From Gemmatimonadota bacterium (GTDB taxonomy: Bacteria > Gemmatimonadota > Gemmatimonadetes > Gemmatimonadales > Gemmatimonadaceae): a stretch of 9,616 bases of DNA. The first letter of the stretch is position 1; each line of letters opens with the position of its first letter. The translations under genes and the position numbers were made by a program. The notes beneath the pieces are model-generated. The model searched no databases and was not told the origin of the DNA. It worked only from the letters and a program-made list of their open reading frames with translations. This document shows, in pieces, positions 1 to 6,099 of this stretch. The stretch is from positions 1-9,616 of the forward strand of contig CANGXK010000070.1 in NCBI GenBank assembly GCA_947457715.1, in the 5' to 3' direction.

Positions 1-1
1 A

Positions 2-904
2 CTGACGGTGCGCTACGACGGCGCGCGCGTGCACTGCCCCGGCATCGGAGACAACGGGCGCGGCCTTGCCGCGATGCAGGTGCTCGCGCGCGTGCTCCCG
101 CATCCGGAGGTCCGGTCACGACTGCAGCGTCCGGTGGTGCTCGTCCTCACCGTCGGCGAGGAAGGCGAAGGCAACCTGCGCGGCGCGACCCAGTGGTTCG
201 ATGACGCGGCCGCGCGCGGACTCACACCGGCCGCGGCGGTGGCGATCGACGGCCCGGGTGACCGCACGATCGTGCATCACGCCGTCGGGTCGCGGCGGCG
301 GCGTATCACGTTCACCGGCGTTGGCGGACACAGCTGGGCCAACAGCGCGACGCCGAATCCGGTGCACGCCGCTGGTGCCTGTGTGGCGGCCATCGCCCGT
401 CTGGCCGATGCCTCGCGCCCGTACGGCGTCATCGCCGTGACCCGTATGCGCGGCGGTGAGCATCTCACGGGCGTCCCGACCGAAGCCTGGATCGATGTCG
501 ACATCCGCTCACTGCAGAGCGACCGGCTGCGCACGATGGACGCCGAACTCTCGCGGCTGGCAGCCACGGCAGCGCAAGAAGAATCGCGCCGGCAGCCCGC
601 ACTCGCGCTGCACAGCGTCATCACGTCCCTCGGCGAACGACCGGCGGGTGCGCTCGACGATCGTCACCCGCTGGTGATGGCGGCGGAACGGGCCACGCGC
701 GCGGTGGGACGCACGCCGCAGTCCGCGTCGGCCTCGACCGATGCCAATGTTCCACTGTCACGCGGCATACCGGCCATCGCCATTGGCGCCGGCGGCACGG
801 GCAGCGCGGCACACACGGCCGATGAGTGGTACGACGACACAGACGGCCACATCGGCCTCGAGCGTGCCCTGCAGCTGGTGGTCACGCTCGGTACGACGGC
901 CTAG
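2..904 (+). CDS. M20-family metallohydrolase (peptidase/deacylase), 5' partial
   Basis: This is the C-terminal part of a zinc-dependent amidohydrolase or peptidase of the M20 clan. The reading frame is open from the window edge, so the GTG at position 8 is probably internal and the true start lies upstream. Numbering from that GTG codon, the bridging metal Asp is D15 in GIGDNGRG. The catalytic and metal Glu pair is E51-E52 in TVGEEGEGN, D81 lies in AIDGPG, and the C-terminal metal His is H269 in SAAHTADEW. The lid or dimerisation domain runs from about residue 95 to 205 and contains the conserved GVGGHSWAN stretch. The N-terminal HxD zinc motif is missing only because the window begins too late. 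Family members are usually 370 to 430 residues, so roughly 100 residues are lost. The gene converges on the kinase gene with 18 bp between stop codons. The substrate (dipeptide, tripeptide or N-acyl amino acid) cannot be told from the sequence. Confidence 0.9.
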   Translation: MTVRYDGARVHCPGIGDNGRGLAAMQVLARVLPHPEVRSRLQRPVVLVLTVGEEGEGNLRGATQWFDDAAARGLTPAAAVAIDGPGDRTIVHHAVGSRRRRITFTGVGGHSWANSATPNPVHAAGACVAAIARLADASRPYGVIAVTRMRGGEHLTGVPTEAWIDVDIRSLQSDRLRTMDAELSRLAATAAQEESRRQPALALHSVITSLGERPAGALDDRHPLVMAAERATRAVGRTPQSASASTDANVPLSRGIPAIAIGAGGTGSAAHTADEWYDDTDGHIGLERALQLVVTLGTTA

Positions 905-915
905 CGACACGACCG

Positions 916-938
916 GCGCGCGTCAGTCCGGCGCGCGC
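916..938. terminator. weak GC hairpin at the convergent gene ends
   Basis: Bases 916-922 (gcgcgcg) can pair with 932-938 (cgcgcgc) around a 9-nt loop, between and just inside the ends of two convergent genes. A 10-bp direct repeat, ccggcgcgcg, occurs at 913-922 and 928-937. The position suits a bidirectional terminator, but there is no T-tract on either strand and alternating GC pairs with itself easily by chance. Low confidence. Confidence 0.2.
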
Positions 939-2344
939 GTATCGGTGTCGACCACCTCGAGTGCCGGGGCGCACGGCTGCGTGGCAAAAAACAGCGCGCG
1001 ATGTGACGCGGATCCGTGCGCACGCAGATAGCGCTCGCGCCATCGCGAAGCGAATCGCTCGGCCTCACTGGCCTGCACCATCGCCCACACACTGCCGCCG
1101 AACCCGGCGCCGAAGGCGCTGGCCGCCTGCGCCCCGAGGTCGCGCGCGTATCGCGCCAGATGCACGGTCTCCGCGATCTGATTCTCGAGCGCCCGCTCGG
1201 CACCGCCCTGCGAACGATCCACCAGCGCCCCGAACTGCTGCACGTCGCCGTCGGCCAGCGCAGCGGCCGCGTGGGGAACAATCACGAAGGTCTCGTCGAA
1301 GAACTGCTCAAGGCGCGCGACGAGGTGATTGGCCGTGAATTCGTGATCGGCGCCGGCCCGCGCGGCGGCGGCCAGGATTGACGGCACGTGCGTGACGGGC
1401 CCGTTGGATGCGGCCTCGAACGCCTCGCGCAGCGTGCGCGCCGGCGTTTCCGCCAGCGCGCCACCGTGCAGATTCCACGCATCCACCAGCCGGTGCGCGG
1501 TGCGCGCGGCCCGATTGTAGCGTTCCTTTGCCGCTCCGGTTTTCGCGGCTACCACCCCGCTCACGCCAACCACGAAGGCGTAGTCCGACAGCCACGGCAC
1601 CGATCGCTCATACGTCACCGGTGCCCATCGAAACATCTCCAGCCGCTCTGGCTCACTGCAGAGAATCGCGGTCTGATCCTGCGCGCCACCCATCGTGCCC
1701 ACGCCACGCTCTCCCGCCAGCATCCCGAAGTCCGCGCCATTCTCGAGCGCGCCGATGTAGCCGGCCAGCGCCACGCGATCGGTGATCGTTGTACGCCACG
1801 CCGGCAGTGCGGCCAGCTCCGACAACTCGGCGAAGGCCAGCGCGAGGCCAACCGTGAGCGCGCTCGAACTCGAGACTCCCGCGGCCGGTGGCAGGTTGCT
1901 CGCCAAGGCGATGTCGGCCCCGCGCACGGCGGTGCCAAAATTCGAGATCAAGCGCCGCAGGACGGTGCGCGGATATACCGCCCACGGCAGTGTGCTGCGC
2001 GTCGGCGCATCGAACGCGATCGACATCGATTCCCGACGCCGCGCATCGCGCAACACCGCCACCCGGTCGTCGCGCGCGCGCGCCACCAGCACGATGCCGC
2101 GCTCCACCGTGCACAGCAGCGACCGTCCACCGGCGTAGTCCACATGCTTGCCGAGGACTTCGATGCGCCCAGGGACGATCCACACCCGACGCTGGTCCGA
2201 CGGCACGGCGGCAGCGTCGAGCGACTGATGCGCCTCGCGCAGCAACGAGCGATACGCATTGGCCACCGGCGGTGCGAACCCGGCACGTTCAAACGGCCGA
2301 CGAACAAACAGTTCGCTGAGCGGAGGGAAGGCGGCGATCGTCAC
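923..2344 (-). CDS. GHMP-family sugar kinase, galactokinase-like
   Basis: This cytoplasmic protein of 473 residues is expected to transfer phosphate from ATP to a sugar, most likely at C1. All three GHMP motifs are visible. The N-terminal substrate motif at residues 58-73 (PGRIEVLGKHVDYAGG) resembles the galactokinase signature. The phosphate-binding loop is LPPAAGVSSSSA at 151-162, and the C-terminal motif GAGFGGSVWAMV is at 412-423. D223 in GGAQDQTA is the likely catalytic base. Galactokinases normally read GEHTDY in the first motif; here K66 replaces the Glu that contacts the sugar, so the substrate may not be galactose. At over 470 residues it is longer than typical bacterial GalK (about 380-400). 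The GTG start at 2344 overlaps the stop of the preceding nucleotidyltransferase (GTGA), which implies coupling and suggests that the kinase product feeds that enzyme. GalNAc, an arabinose-like sugar, a uronic acid or a heptose are alternatives. The family call is firm; the substrate is open. Confidence 0.87.
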   Translation of the reverse strand: MTIAAFPPLSELFVRRPFERAGFAPPVANAYRSLLREAHQSLDAAAVPSDQRRVWIVPGRIEVLGKHVDYAGGRSLLCTVERGIVLVARARDDRVAVLRDARRRESMSIAFDAPTRSTLPWAVYPRTVLRRLISNFGTAVRGADIALASNLPPAAGVSSSSALTVGLALAFAELSELAALPAWRTTITDRVALAGYIGALENGADFGMLAGERGVGTMGGAQDQTAILCSEPERLEMFRWAPVTYERSVPWLSDYAFVVGVSGVVAAKTGAAKERYNRAARTAHRLVDAWNLHGGALAETPARTLREAFEAASNGPVTHVPSILAAAARAGADHEFTANHLVARLEQFFDETFVIVPHAAAALADGDVQQFGALVDRSQGGAERALENQIAETVHLARYARDLGAQAASAFGAGFGGSVWAMVQASEAERFASRWRERYLRAHGSASHRALFFATQPCAPALEVVDTDTRAPD

Positions 2345-3150
2345 GGGTGCGGATCGACAGACGAGAGCCGATCCACGACGCTGGCGATGTCCGCGCGACG
2401 CGAGAGATCGAGCACTGGCGCGCTCAGGCGAACGGCGCGCACGGGGACGCCCTCACGGATGGCCAGCCCCACCGCCTCCGGCAACTCGAACTCGCCACGC
2501 GACGACAGCGGCACGCGACGGCAGGCATCCACGATGGCCGGCGTAACCGCCCACAGGTTCATGCCAACCCACTGTGCCGATGCGCTCGTCAGATCAATGC
2601 TGTCCCCTGGCTTCTCCGTGATCCCGCGCAGCATGCCGTCAACGCCGACATCGAGGACGGCGAAGGCACGCACCCGATCGGCATCGATGTTCCCCTCACG
2701 CACCAGCGCCTCGCGATTGAAAGCGACCGTGCCGGCGCTGTCCTCTGCCGCCAACGCGCGGAACGCGCTCACCGGGTAGTAGTTGTCGGCATTCAACACG
2801 AGAAACGGCACATCACCGATCGCCGCCGCGGCCACGGAGACGGCATTGGCGGTTCCGATTGGCGCCGGCTGCACGGCGAAGCGGACACGGACGCGACACG
2901 GTGGCGCCTCCTCCATGAAATACCGCCGCACGCCGTCGTGATCCGGACCGATGACGATCAGGACATCGGTCATCCCCGCGTCGGCGAGCGCCGAGAGGAC
3001 ATACTCGAGAAAGGGACGCTTGATGGGGATCATCCCTTTCATCCCCGTATCGGCCGCCACCACCTGCGAGGCCTCCAGCTGCGCCGTGTCGTCAGACTGA
3101 CGCATCCGAGTGCCGAGCCCTCCTGCCATGATGACGGCCGTGTGAATCAT
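2341..3150 (-). CDS. Sugar-1-phosphate nucleotidyltransferase, short form
   Basis: This is a 269-residue Rossmann-type NTP transferase that would join a sugar 1-phosphate to a nucleotide and release pyrophosphate. The nucleotide-binding loop is AGGLGTRM at residues 9-16. K44-R45-P46 in IPIKRPFLEYVL gives the catalytic Lys region, QPAPIGTANAV lies at 94-104, the metal Asp is D122 in LNADNYY, and EKP is at 179-181. There is no beta-helix tail. The gap between GTR and Lys is about 28 residues, against roughly 10 in RmlA-type enzymes, so an insertion follows the loop. The ATG at 3150 was chosen over an upstream in-frame start because MIHTAVIMAGG begins exactly at the first beta strand and the ATG overlaps the previous stop as ATGA. 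A weak AGGGA lies 10 nt upstream. It sits between the GH109-like gene and the kinase with 4-nt overlaps on both sides, so it probably activates the kinase product. Sugar and base specificity are not readable. Confidence 0.87.
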   Translation of the reverse strand: MIHTAVIMAGGLGTRMRQSDDTAQLEASQVVAADTGMKGMIPIKRPFLEYVLSALADAGMTDVLIVIGPDHDGVRRYFMEEAPPCRVRVRFAVQPAPIGTANAVSVAAAAIGDVPFLVLNADNYYPVSAFRALAAEDSAGTVAFNREALVREGNIDADRVRAFAVLDVGVDGMLRGITEKPGDSIDLTSASAQWVGMNLWAVTPAIVDACRRVPLSSRGEFELPEAVGLAIREGVPVRAVRLSAPVLDLSRRADIASVVDRLSSVDPHP

Positions 3151-4559
3151 GTCGTGCTTGGTCCCTGCGGCGCCGTGGACGTCTGCCACGCACCACGGGT
3201 GAAGTCGGGGAACTTGACCGGCGCACTGCCCTTCTTGATCGACTGCTCGCAGAGGGCATACGGCACACTCCACGCGGCGGCGTCATAGACGTCGAAATCA
3301 GGAGCAAGGCCTTCACGCATGCACTGCACCAGTCGATACGCCATGATGAAGTCCATGCCGCCGTGCCCGCCGTTCTTACGGGCCATGTCACCGACCGCCG
3401 TCCACAGCGGATGCTCGTACTTGTTCTTGAACTCGGCCAGCGGCGTCCACTTCTCGCCGCCAGCTGCGCCGTCGATGTAGAGTCGGGCCGGGTAATCGTT
3501 GAAGATCGCCTTCGACCCCTGCAGGTTGTTCAGGCGGGAATACGGACGCGGATTGACGACATCGTGCTGCAGGAGAATGGTGCGCCCTCTGGCCGTCTTG
3601 ATGAGCGACGTGTTCATGTCGCCGGCCTTGTAGCGTTCCTGCCACTTCGGGCTGTCCTTCGGCTCCGACTTCTCCCGCCACTCCGTGAGTCCGGCCTCCG
3701 GCGACGACATCGACACGACGTATTCGAACTTGTCACCGCGATGAATGCCGAGGTACTGGGCGACCGGTCCGAGTCCGTGCGTGGGGTAGAAGTTCGTGTC
3801 GCGCTCCGTGTGCGGGAAGCGGCGCCACAGGCCTTCATCCTTGTTCTCGAAGAGGATCGCGCGCAGGTCGTGCAGATACGCGGCTTCGGCATGCAGGAGC
3901 GTCCCGAACACGCCCTCGCGCACCATCCGGAGCACGGTAAGCTCGCTGTTGCCGTAGCAGCAGTTCTCCATCAGCAGGCAATGCTTGCGCATCTTCTCCG
4001 AGGTGTCGACGAGCTCCCAGCACTGATCGACCGTGAGCGCGATCGGCACTTCACTGCCGGCGTGCTTGCCCGCCTTCATGGCGGCCAGCACCACCGGCGT
4101 GTGCCACGGCCACGGGGTCGCGGTGTACACGAAGTCGATGTCATCGCGCAGCACCAGCTTTTCGAAATCCCGCTCGCCGTTGGTGTACAGCGCCGGTTCC
4201 TTGCGGCCGGCCTTCACGACCATCGCCGCGGCCCGCTGCGCCTTCTCCGGTACGATATCGGCGAGCGCCGTGATCTCGACGCCTTCGATGGCGAGCAGCT
4301 CGCTCAATACCGAGCGGCCGCGCAGGCCAGTGCCGACGATGGCGATGCGCACCGTGGCGTGTTTCTCGAACGGCACGCCCAACATGCTGCCGTTGCCGGC
4401 CATCCGCGGCGGCGTCAGATCGACCCGCCAATCGTCGGTGCTGGCCAGCAGACGCGCCGGCGTGCTCGTGACTGCGGCGGCCGCCAATGCGGCCGCCGCG
4501 CCGCTGAGCAGGTCACGGCGCGACACGCCGTGGTTGGTTCCGTTCGAGTCGTCGTTCAT
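3147..4559 (-). CDS. Tat-exported Gfo/Idh/MocA protein, GH109 glycosidase-like
   Basis: This is a 470-residue protein with a twin-arginine signal. SRRDLL lies at residues 13-18, followed by an Ala-rich hydrophobic stretch to about 30 and a likely cleavage region near 35-40. The NAD(P)-binding Rossmann fold starts at 71 with the loop AIVGTGLRGRS. Several stretches match what I know of GH109 rather than ordinary sugar dehydrogenases: TPWPWHTP at 148-155, EVPIALTVDQCWEL at 170-183, MENCCYGNSEL at 197-207, YPTHGLGPVAQ at 258-268 and GGHGGMDF at 397-404. GH109 enzymes hydrolyse alpha-N-acetylgalactosaminides, and some act on other hexosaminides. They use tightly bound NAD+ in an oxidation-elimination mechanism, which explains export through Tat as a folded, cofactor-loaded protein. 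Both ends overlap neighbours by ATGA, placing an exported protein inside a cytoplasmic sugar-activation operon. The start at 4559 is supported by that overlap and by the Tat signal. An exported dehydrogenase or an inactive sugar-binding homologue is possible. Confidence 0.85.
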   Translation of the reverse strand: MNDDSNGTNHGVSRRDLLSGAAAALAAAAVTSTPARLLASTDDWRVDLTPPRMAGNGSMLGVPFEKHATVRIAIVGTGLRGRSVLSELLAIEGVEITALADIVPEKAQRAAAMVVKAGRKEPALYTNGERDFEKLVLRDDIDFVYTATPWPWHTPVVLAAMKAGKHAGSEVPIALTVDQCWELVDTSEKMRKHCLLMENCCYGNSELTVLRMVREGVFGTLLHAEAAYLHDLRAILFENKDEGLWRRFPHTERDTNFYPTHGLGPVAQYLGIHRGDKFEYVVSMSSPEAGLTEWREKSEPKDSPKWQERYKAGDMNTSLIKTARGRTILLQHDVVNPRPYSRLNNLQGSKAIFNDYPARLYIDGAAGGEKWTPLAEFKNKYEHPLWTAVGDMARKNGGHGGMDFIMAYRLVQCMREGLAPDFDVYDAAAWSVPYALCEQSIKKGSAPVKFPDFTRGAWQTSTAPQGPSTT

Positions 4560-5545
4560 GCGTCCATCCGGATATGGGAGTCATCACCGAGGGTCATGCT
4601 GCCTTTCACGCCACGCACCACCACGCGATCGCCAAGGAACGCGTCGCGGAGCTGCGCATGTTCGATCGTCGCGTGCTCGCCGATCACGGCGTTCGCGACC
4701 GTCGAATGCCGTACCGTGCTGCCGGCGCCGAGCGAGACGTTGGGCCCCACGATCGCATGTTCGATGATGCAGCCGTCTTCGATGTAGACCGGTTCGACGA
4801 TCGTCGCACCGTCGCCCACCGTGTCGGGGCGACGGGCCCGTCCCTTCTCGAGCATCGTGCGATTGGTGTCGAGGAGCGTCTCGAGTTGACCGGCGTCGTA
4901 CCATCCGGCCACATCCACGACTCTGATCTTGGCGCCGTGATCGATCATGTACTGGAAGGCATCGGTGAGATACCACTCGCCCTTGTGCGGCGTCGTGGTG
5001 AGCACGTGATCGATGCCTTCGTACAGCAGCTTCCAGTTCTTGATGTAGTACAAACCGATGTTCGCCCGCTTGGAGATCGGCTCGTTCGGCTTCTCGACGA
5101 TCTTCGTCATGTGACCATGTTCGTCGGTCACCACGACGCCGAAGCGCTGGTAGTCCTCGACTTCCTTGGTCCAGATGATGCCGTCGTCGTCGTTATCCTT
5201 GAGAATGGTCAGGTCGGCATCGAAGATCGTATCGACGAAGATGATCAGCACCGGCTGATCGACGAACGGCTTCGCCAGCGCGACAGCGCCCGCCGTGCCG
5301 TCCTGCACCGCCTGCTCGATGAACACGCTCGGGATGTCGTACGTCGTGCGGGCGTACGCTTCGACTTTGTCTTTCAGGTGGCCGGTGATGTAGACCACCT
5401 GTTCCACGTTGCCGAGCGTGAGCACGTCGTCCATGACGTAGCTCATGACCGGGCGGCCGGCGACCTTCAGCATCGGCTTTGGCGTCACGTGGGTGTGCGG
5501 ACGGAGGCGCGTGCCTTTCCCGGCGAGGGGGATGATGACCTTCAT
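4556..5545 (-). CDS. Sugar-phosphate nucleotidyltransferase with beta-helix tail
   Basis: This 329-residue protein resembles long-form glucose-1-phosphate thymidylyl- or uridylyltransferases. The catalytic domain covers about 1-235: GKGTRLRP at 9-16, TPKPMLKV at 21-28 with catalytic-type K23, EQAVQDGTAGAV at 78-88, the metal Asp D105 in FVDTIF, EKP at 151-153, EWYLTDAF at 190-197 and GWYDAG at 214-219. From about 245 to 320 a left-handed beta-helix of hexapeptide-like repeats follows (VEPVYIEDGCIIEHAIVGPN and onward), as in archaeal-type bifunctional enzymes, where this part gives oligomerisation or an acyltransfer site. The ATG at 5545 was chosen because MKVIIPLAGKGTR starts directly with the first strand; a longer in-frame version would add a low-complexity Arg-rich leader and overlap the cupin gene. 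No clear Shine-Dalgarno is visible. It is preceded by 128 bp containing a hairpin and followed by a 4-nt overlap with the GH109-like gene. The product could be dTDP-, UDP- or another NDP-sugar. Confidence 0.9.
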   Translation of the reverse strand: MKVIIPLAGKGTRLRPHTHVTPKPMLKVAGRPVMSYVMDDVLTLGNVEQVVYITGHLKDKVEAYARTTYDIPSVFIEQAVQDGTAGAVALAKPFVDQPVLIIFVDTIFDADLTILKDNDDDGIIWTKEVEDYQRFGVVVTDEHGHMTKIVEKPNEPISKRANIGLYYIKNWKLLYEGIDHVLTTTPHKGEWYLTDAFQYMIDHGAKIRVVDVAGWYDAGQLETLLDTNRTMLEKGRARRPDTVGDGATIVEPVYIEDGCIIEHAIVGPNVSLGAGSTVRHSTVANAVIGEHATIEHAQLRDAFLGDRVVVRGVKGSMTLGDDSHIRMDA

Positions 5546-5610
5546 GTCAGATTCGGTCCCGAGTGGCGGGGTGAGTCGGGCGCTCCTGCAGATCGTCGCA
5601 AGATGCAGAA

Positions 5611-5640
5611 CGGCGCCGTCCTCGGGGAGGGGCGGCGCCG
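5611..5640 (-). terminator. GC-rich hairpin in the cupin-nucleotidyltransferase gap
   Basis: The 128-bp gap between the cupin stop and the nucleotidyltransferase start holds an inverted repeat. The octamer cggcgccg occurs at 5611-5618 and 5633-5640 and is its own reverse complement, and a few more pairs extend inward. On the minus strand it is followed only by a mixed stretch (TTCTGCATCTTG), not a run of T. It could be an attenuator or partial terminator that separates the cupin from the four coupled genes, or an RNA-stabilising structure. Confidence 0.35.
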
Positions 5641-5673
5641 TACGAAGTACTGCGGAATCGGGCGAAGCGCGAC

Positions 5674-6051
5674 TCAGGGCGCGCTGGTGCCTTCGCGTCC
5701 GTACCGATCCTTGATCCGGACGACATCGTCGAGCTCCGGCGTGCTGGCTTCGAGCACGTCGCAATCGGTGATGGCTTCCATGTAATGGATCGTGCCCGGC
5801 GTGATCCGGAACGATTGCCCGGTCGTGAGCCGCTGGTCCTGGAGCTCAGCTACACCTGGCAGCTGCACCCAATACTTCATTTCGCCCTGCAGCAAAAAGA
5901 CGGTCTCGTCCTTTCGCTCGTGGTACTGCACAGACAGCGCCTGCCCGGCGGTAATGTGGAGGATCTTGCCCACATACCGATCGGTGTGGGCCCAGATCGT
6001 CTCGTGTCCCCACGGTTTCGGCACATGCCGCACTTCGACGCGACCACTCAT
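5674..6051 (-). CDS. Cupin, mannose-6-phosphate isomerase-like
   Basis: This is a small single-domain cupin of 125 residues. It matches the PMI type II domain that is otherwise found fused to ManC-type guanylyltransferases. It begins KPWGHETIWA (residues 12-21), a hallmark of this group. Cupin motif 1 is QYHERKDETVFLLQG at 42-56, with H44 and E49 as likely metal ligands. Motif 2 is PGTIHYMEA at 85-93 with H89. The end, STPELDDVVRIKDRYGR at 103-119, matches the PMI domain terminus. The likely reaction is mannose-6-P/fructose-6-P or a related sugar-phosphate isomerisation, but many stand-alone members are uncharacterised. The ATG at 6051 is preferred over a TTG at 6075 because GGAG lies 6 nt upstream of the ATG, while the TTG has no usable site. 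It lies 48 nt after the M1 peptidase gene and 128 nt before the nucleotidyltransferase gene, in the same direction. Confidence 0.85.
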   Translation of the reverse strand: MSGRVEVRHVPKPWGHETIWAHTDRYVGKILHITAGQALSVQYHERKDETVFLLQGEMKYWVQLPGVAELQDQRLTTGQSFRITPGTIHYMEAITDCDVLEASTPELDDVVRIKDRYGREGTSAP

Positions 6052-6057
6052 GCAACG

Positions 6058-6061
6058 CTCC
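6058..6061 (-). promoter_or_regulatory. Shine-Dalgarno site of the cupin gene
   Basis: GGAG on the minus strand (ctcc on the plus strand) stands 6 nt before the ATG at 6051. It is the clearest ribosome-binding site in the window and decides between two possible starts for the cupin. Most other starts here lack a strong site. Confidence 0.7.
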
Positions 6062-6099
6062 AGAATCGTAGACAAATCCTGCGCCGGCCCGCGCTGCGC

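Noticed and set aside
2071..2082. Alternating (CG)6 tract as a repeat or Z-DNA element
   Set aside because: It encodes an ordinary Ala-Arg stretch inside the kinase gene and is expected in GC-rich coding sequence.
1388..2779. A 463-residue open frame on the plus strand opposite the kinase and the short nucleotidyltransferase
   Set aside because: Its product is rich in Arg, His and Gln with no recognisable motif, while the opposite strand has clear family motifs. It is a high-GC shadow.
3363..4787. A 474-residue plus-strand frame opposite the GH109-like gene
   Set aside because: No domain or start signal and a biased composition; fully explained as the complement of a conserved gene.
5546..5764. 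N-terminal extension of the beta-helix nucleotidyltransferase up to 5764
   Set aside because: The extension is Arg-rich without homology, would overlap the cupin gene by about 90 bp, and the conserved fold begins exactly at the ATG at 5545.
4574..5785. A 403-residue plus-strand frame opposite the beta-helix nucleotidyltransferase
   Set aside because: Its product is dominated by Asp, His, Val and Arg, mirroring codons of the real gene, and it spans the gap and the cupin end without any motif.
6052..6099. Promoter for the cupin gene, with TACGAT as a -10 box
   Set aside because: There is no matching -35 box at a suitable distance, and initiation would fall within the ribosome-binding site.
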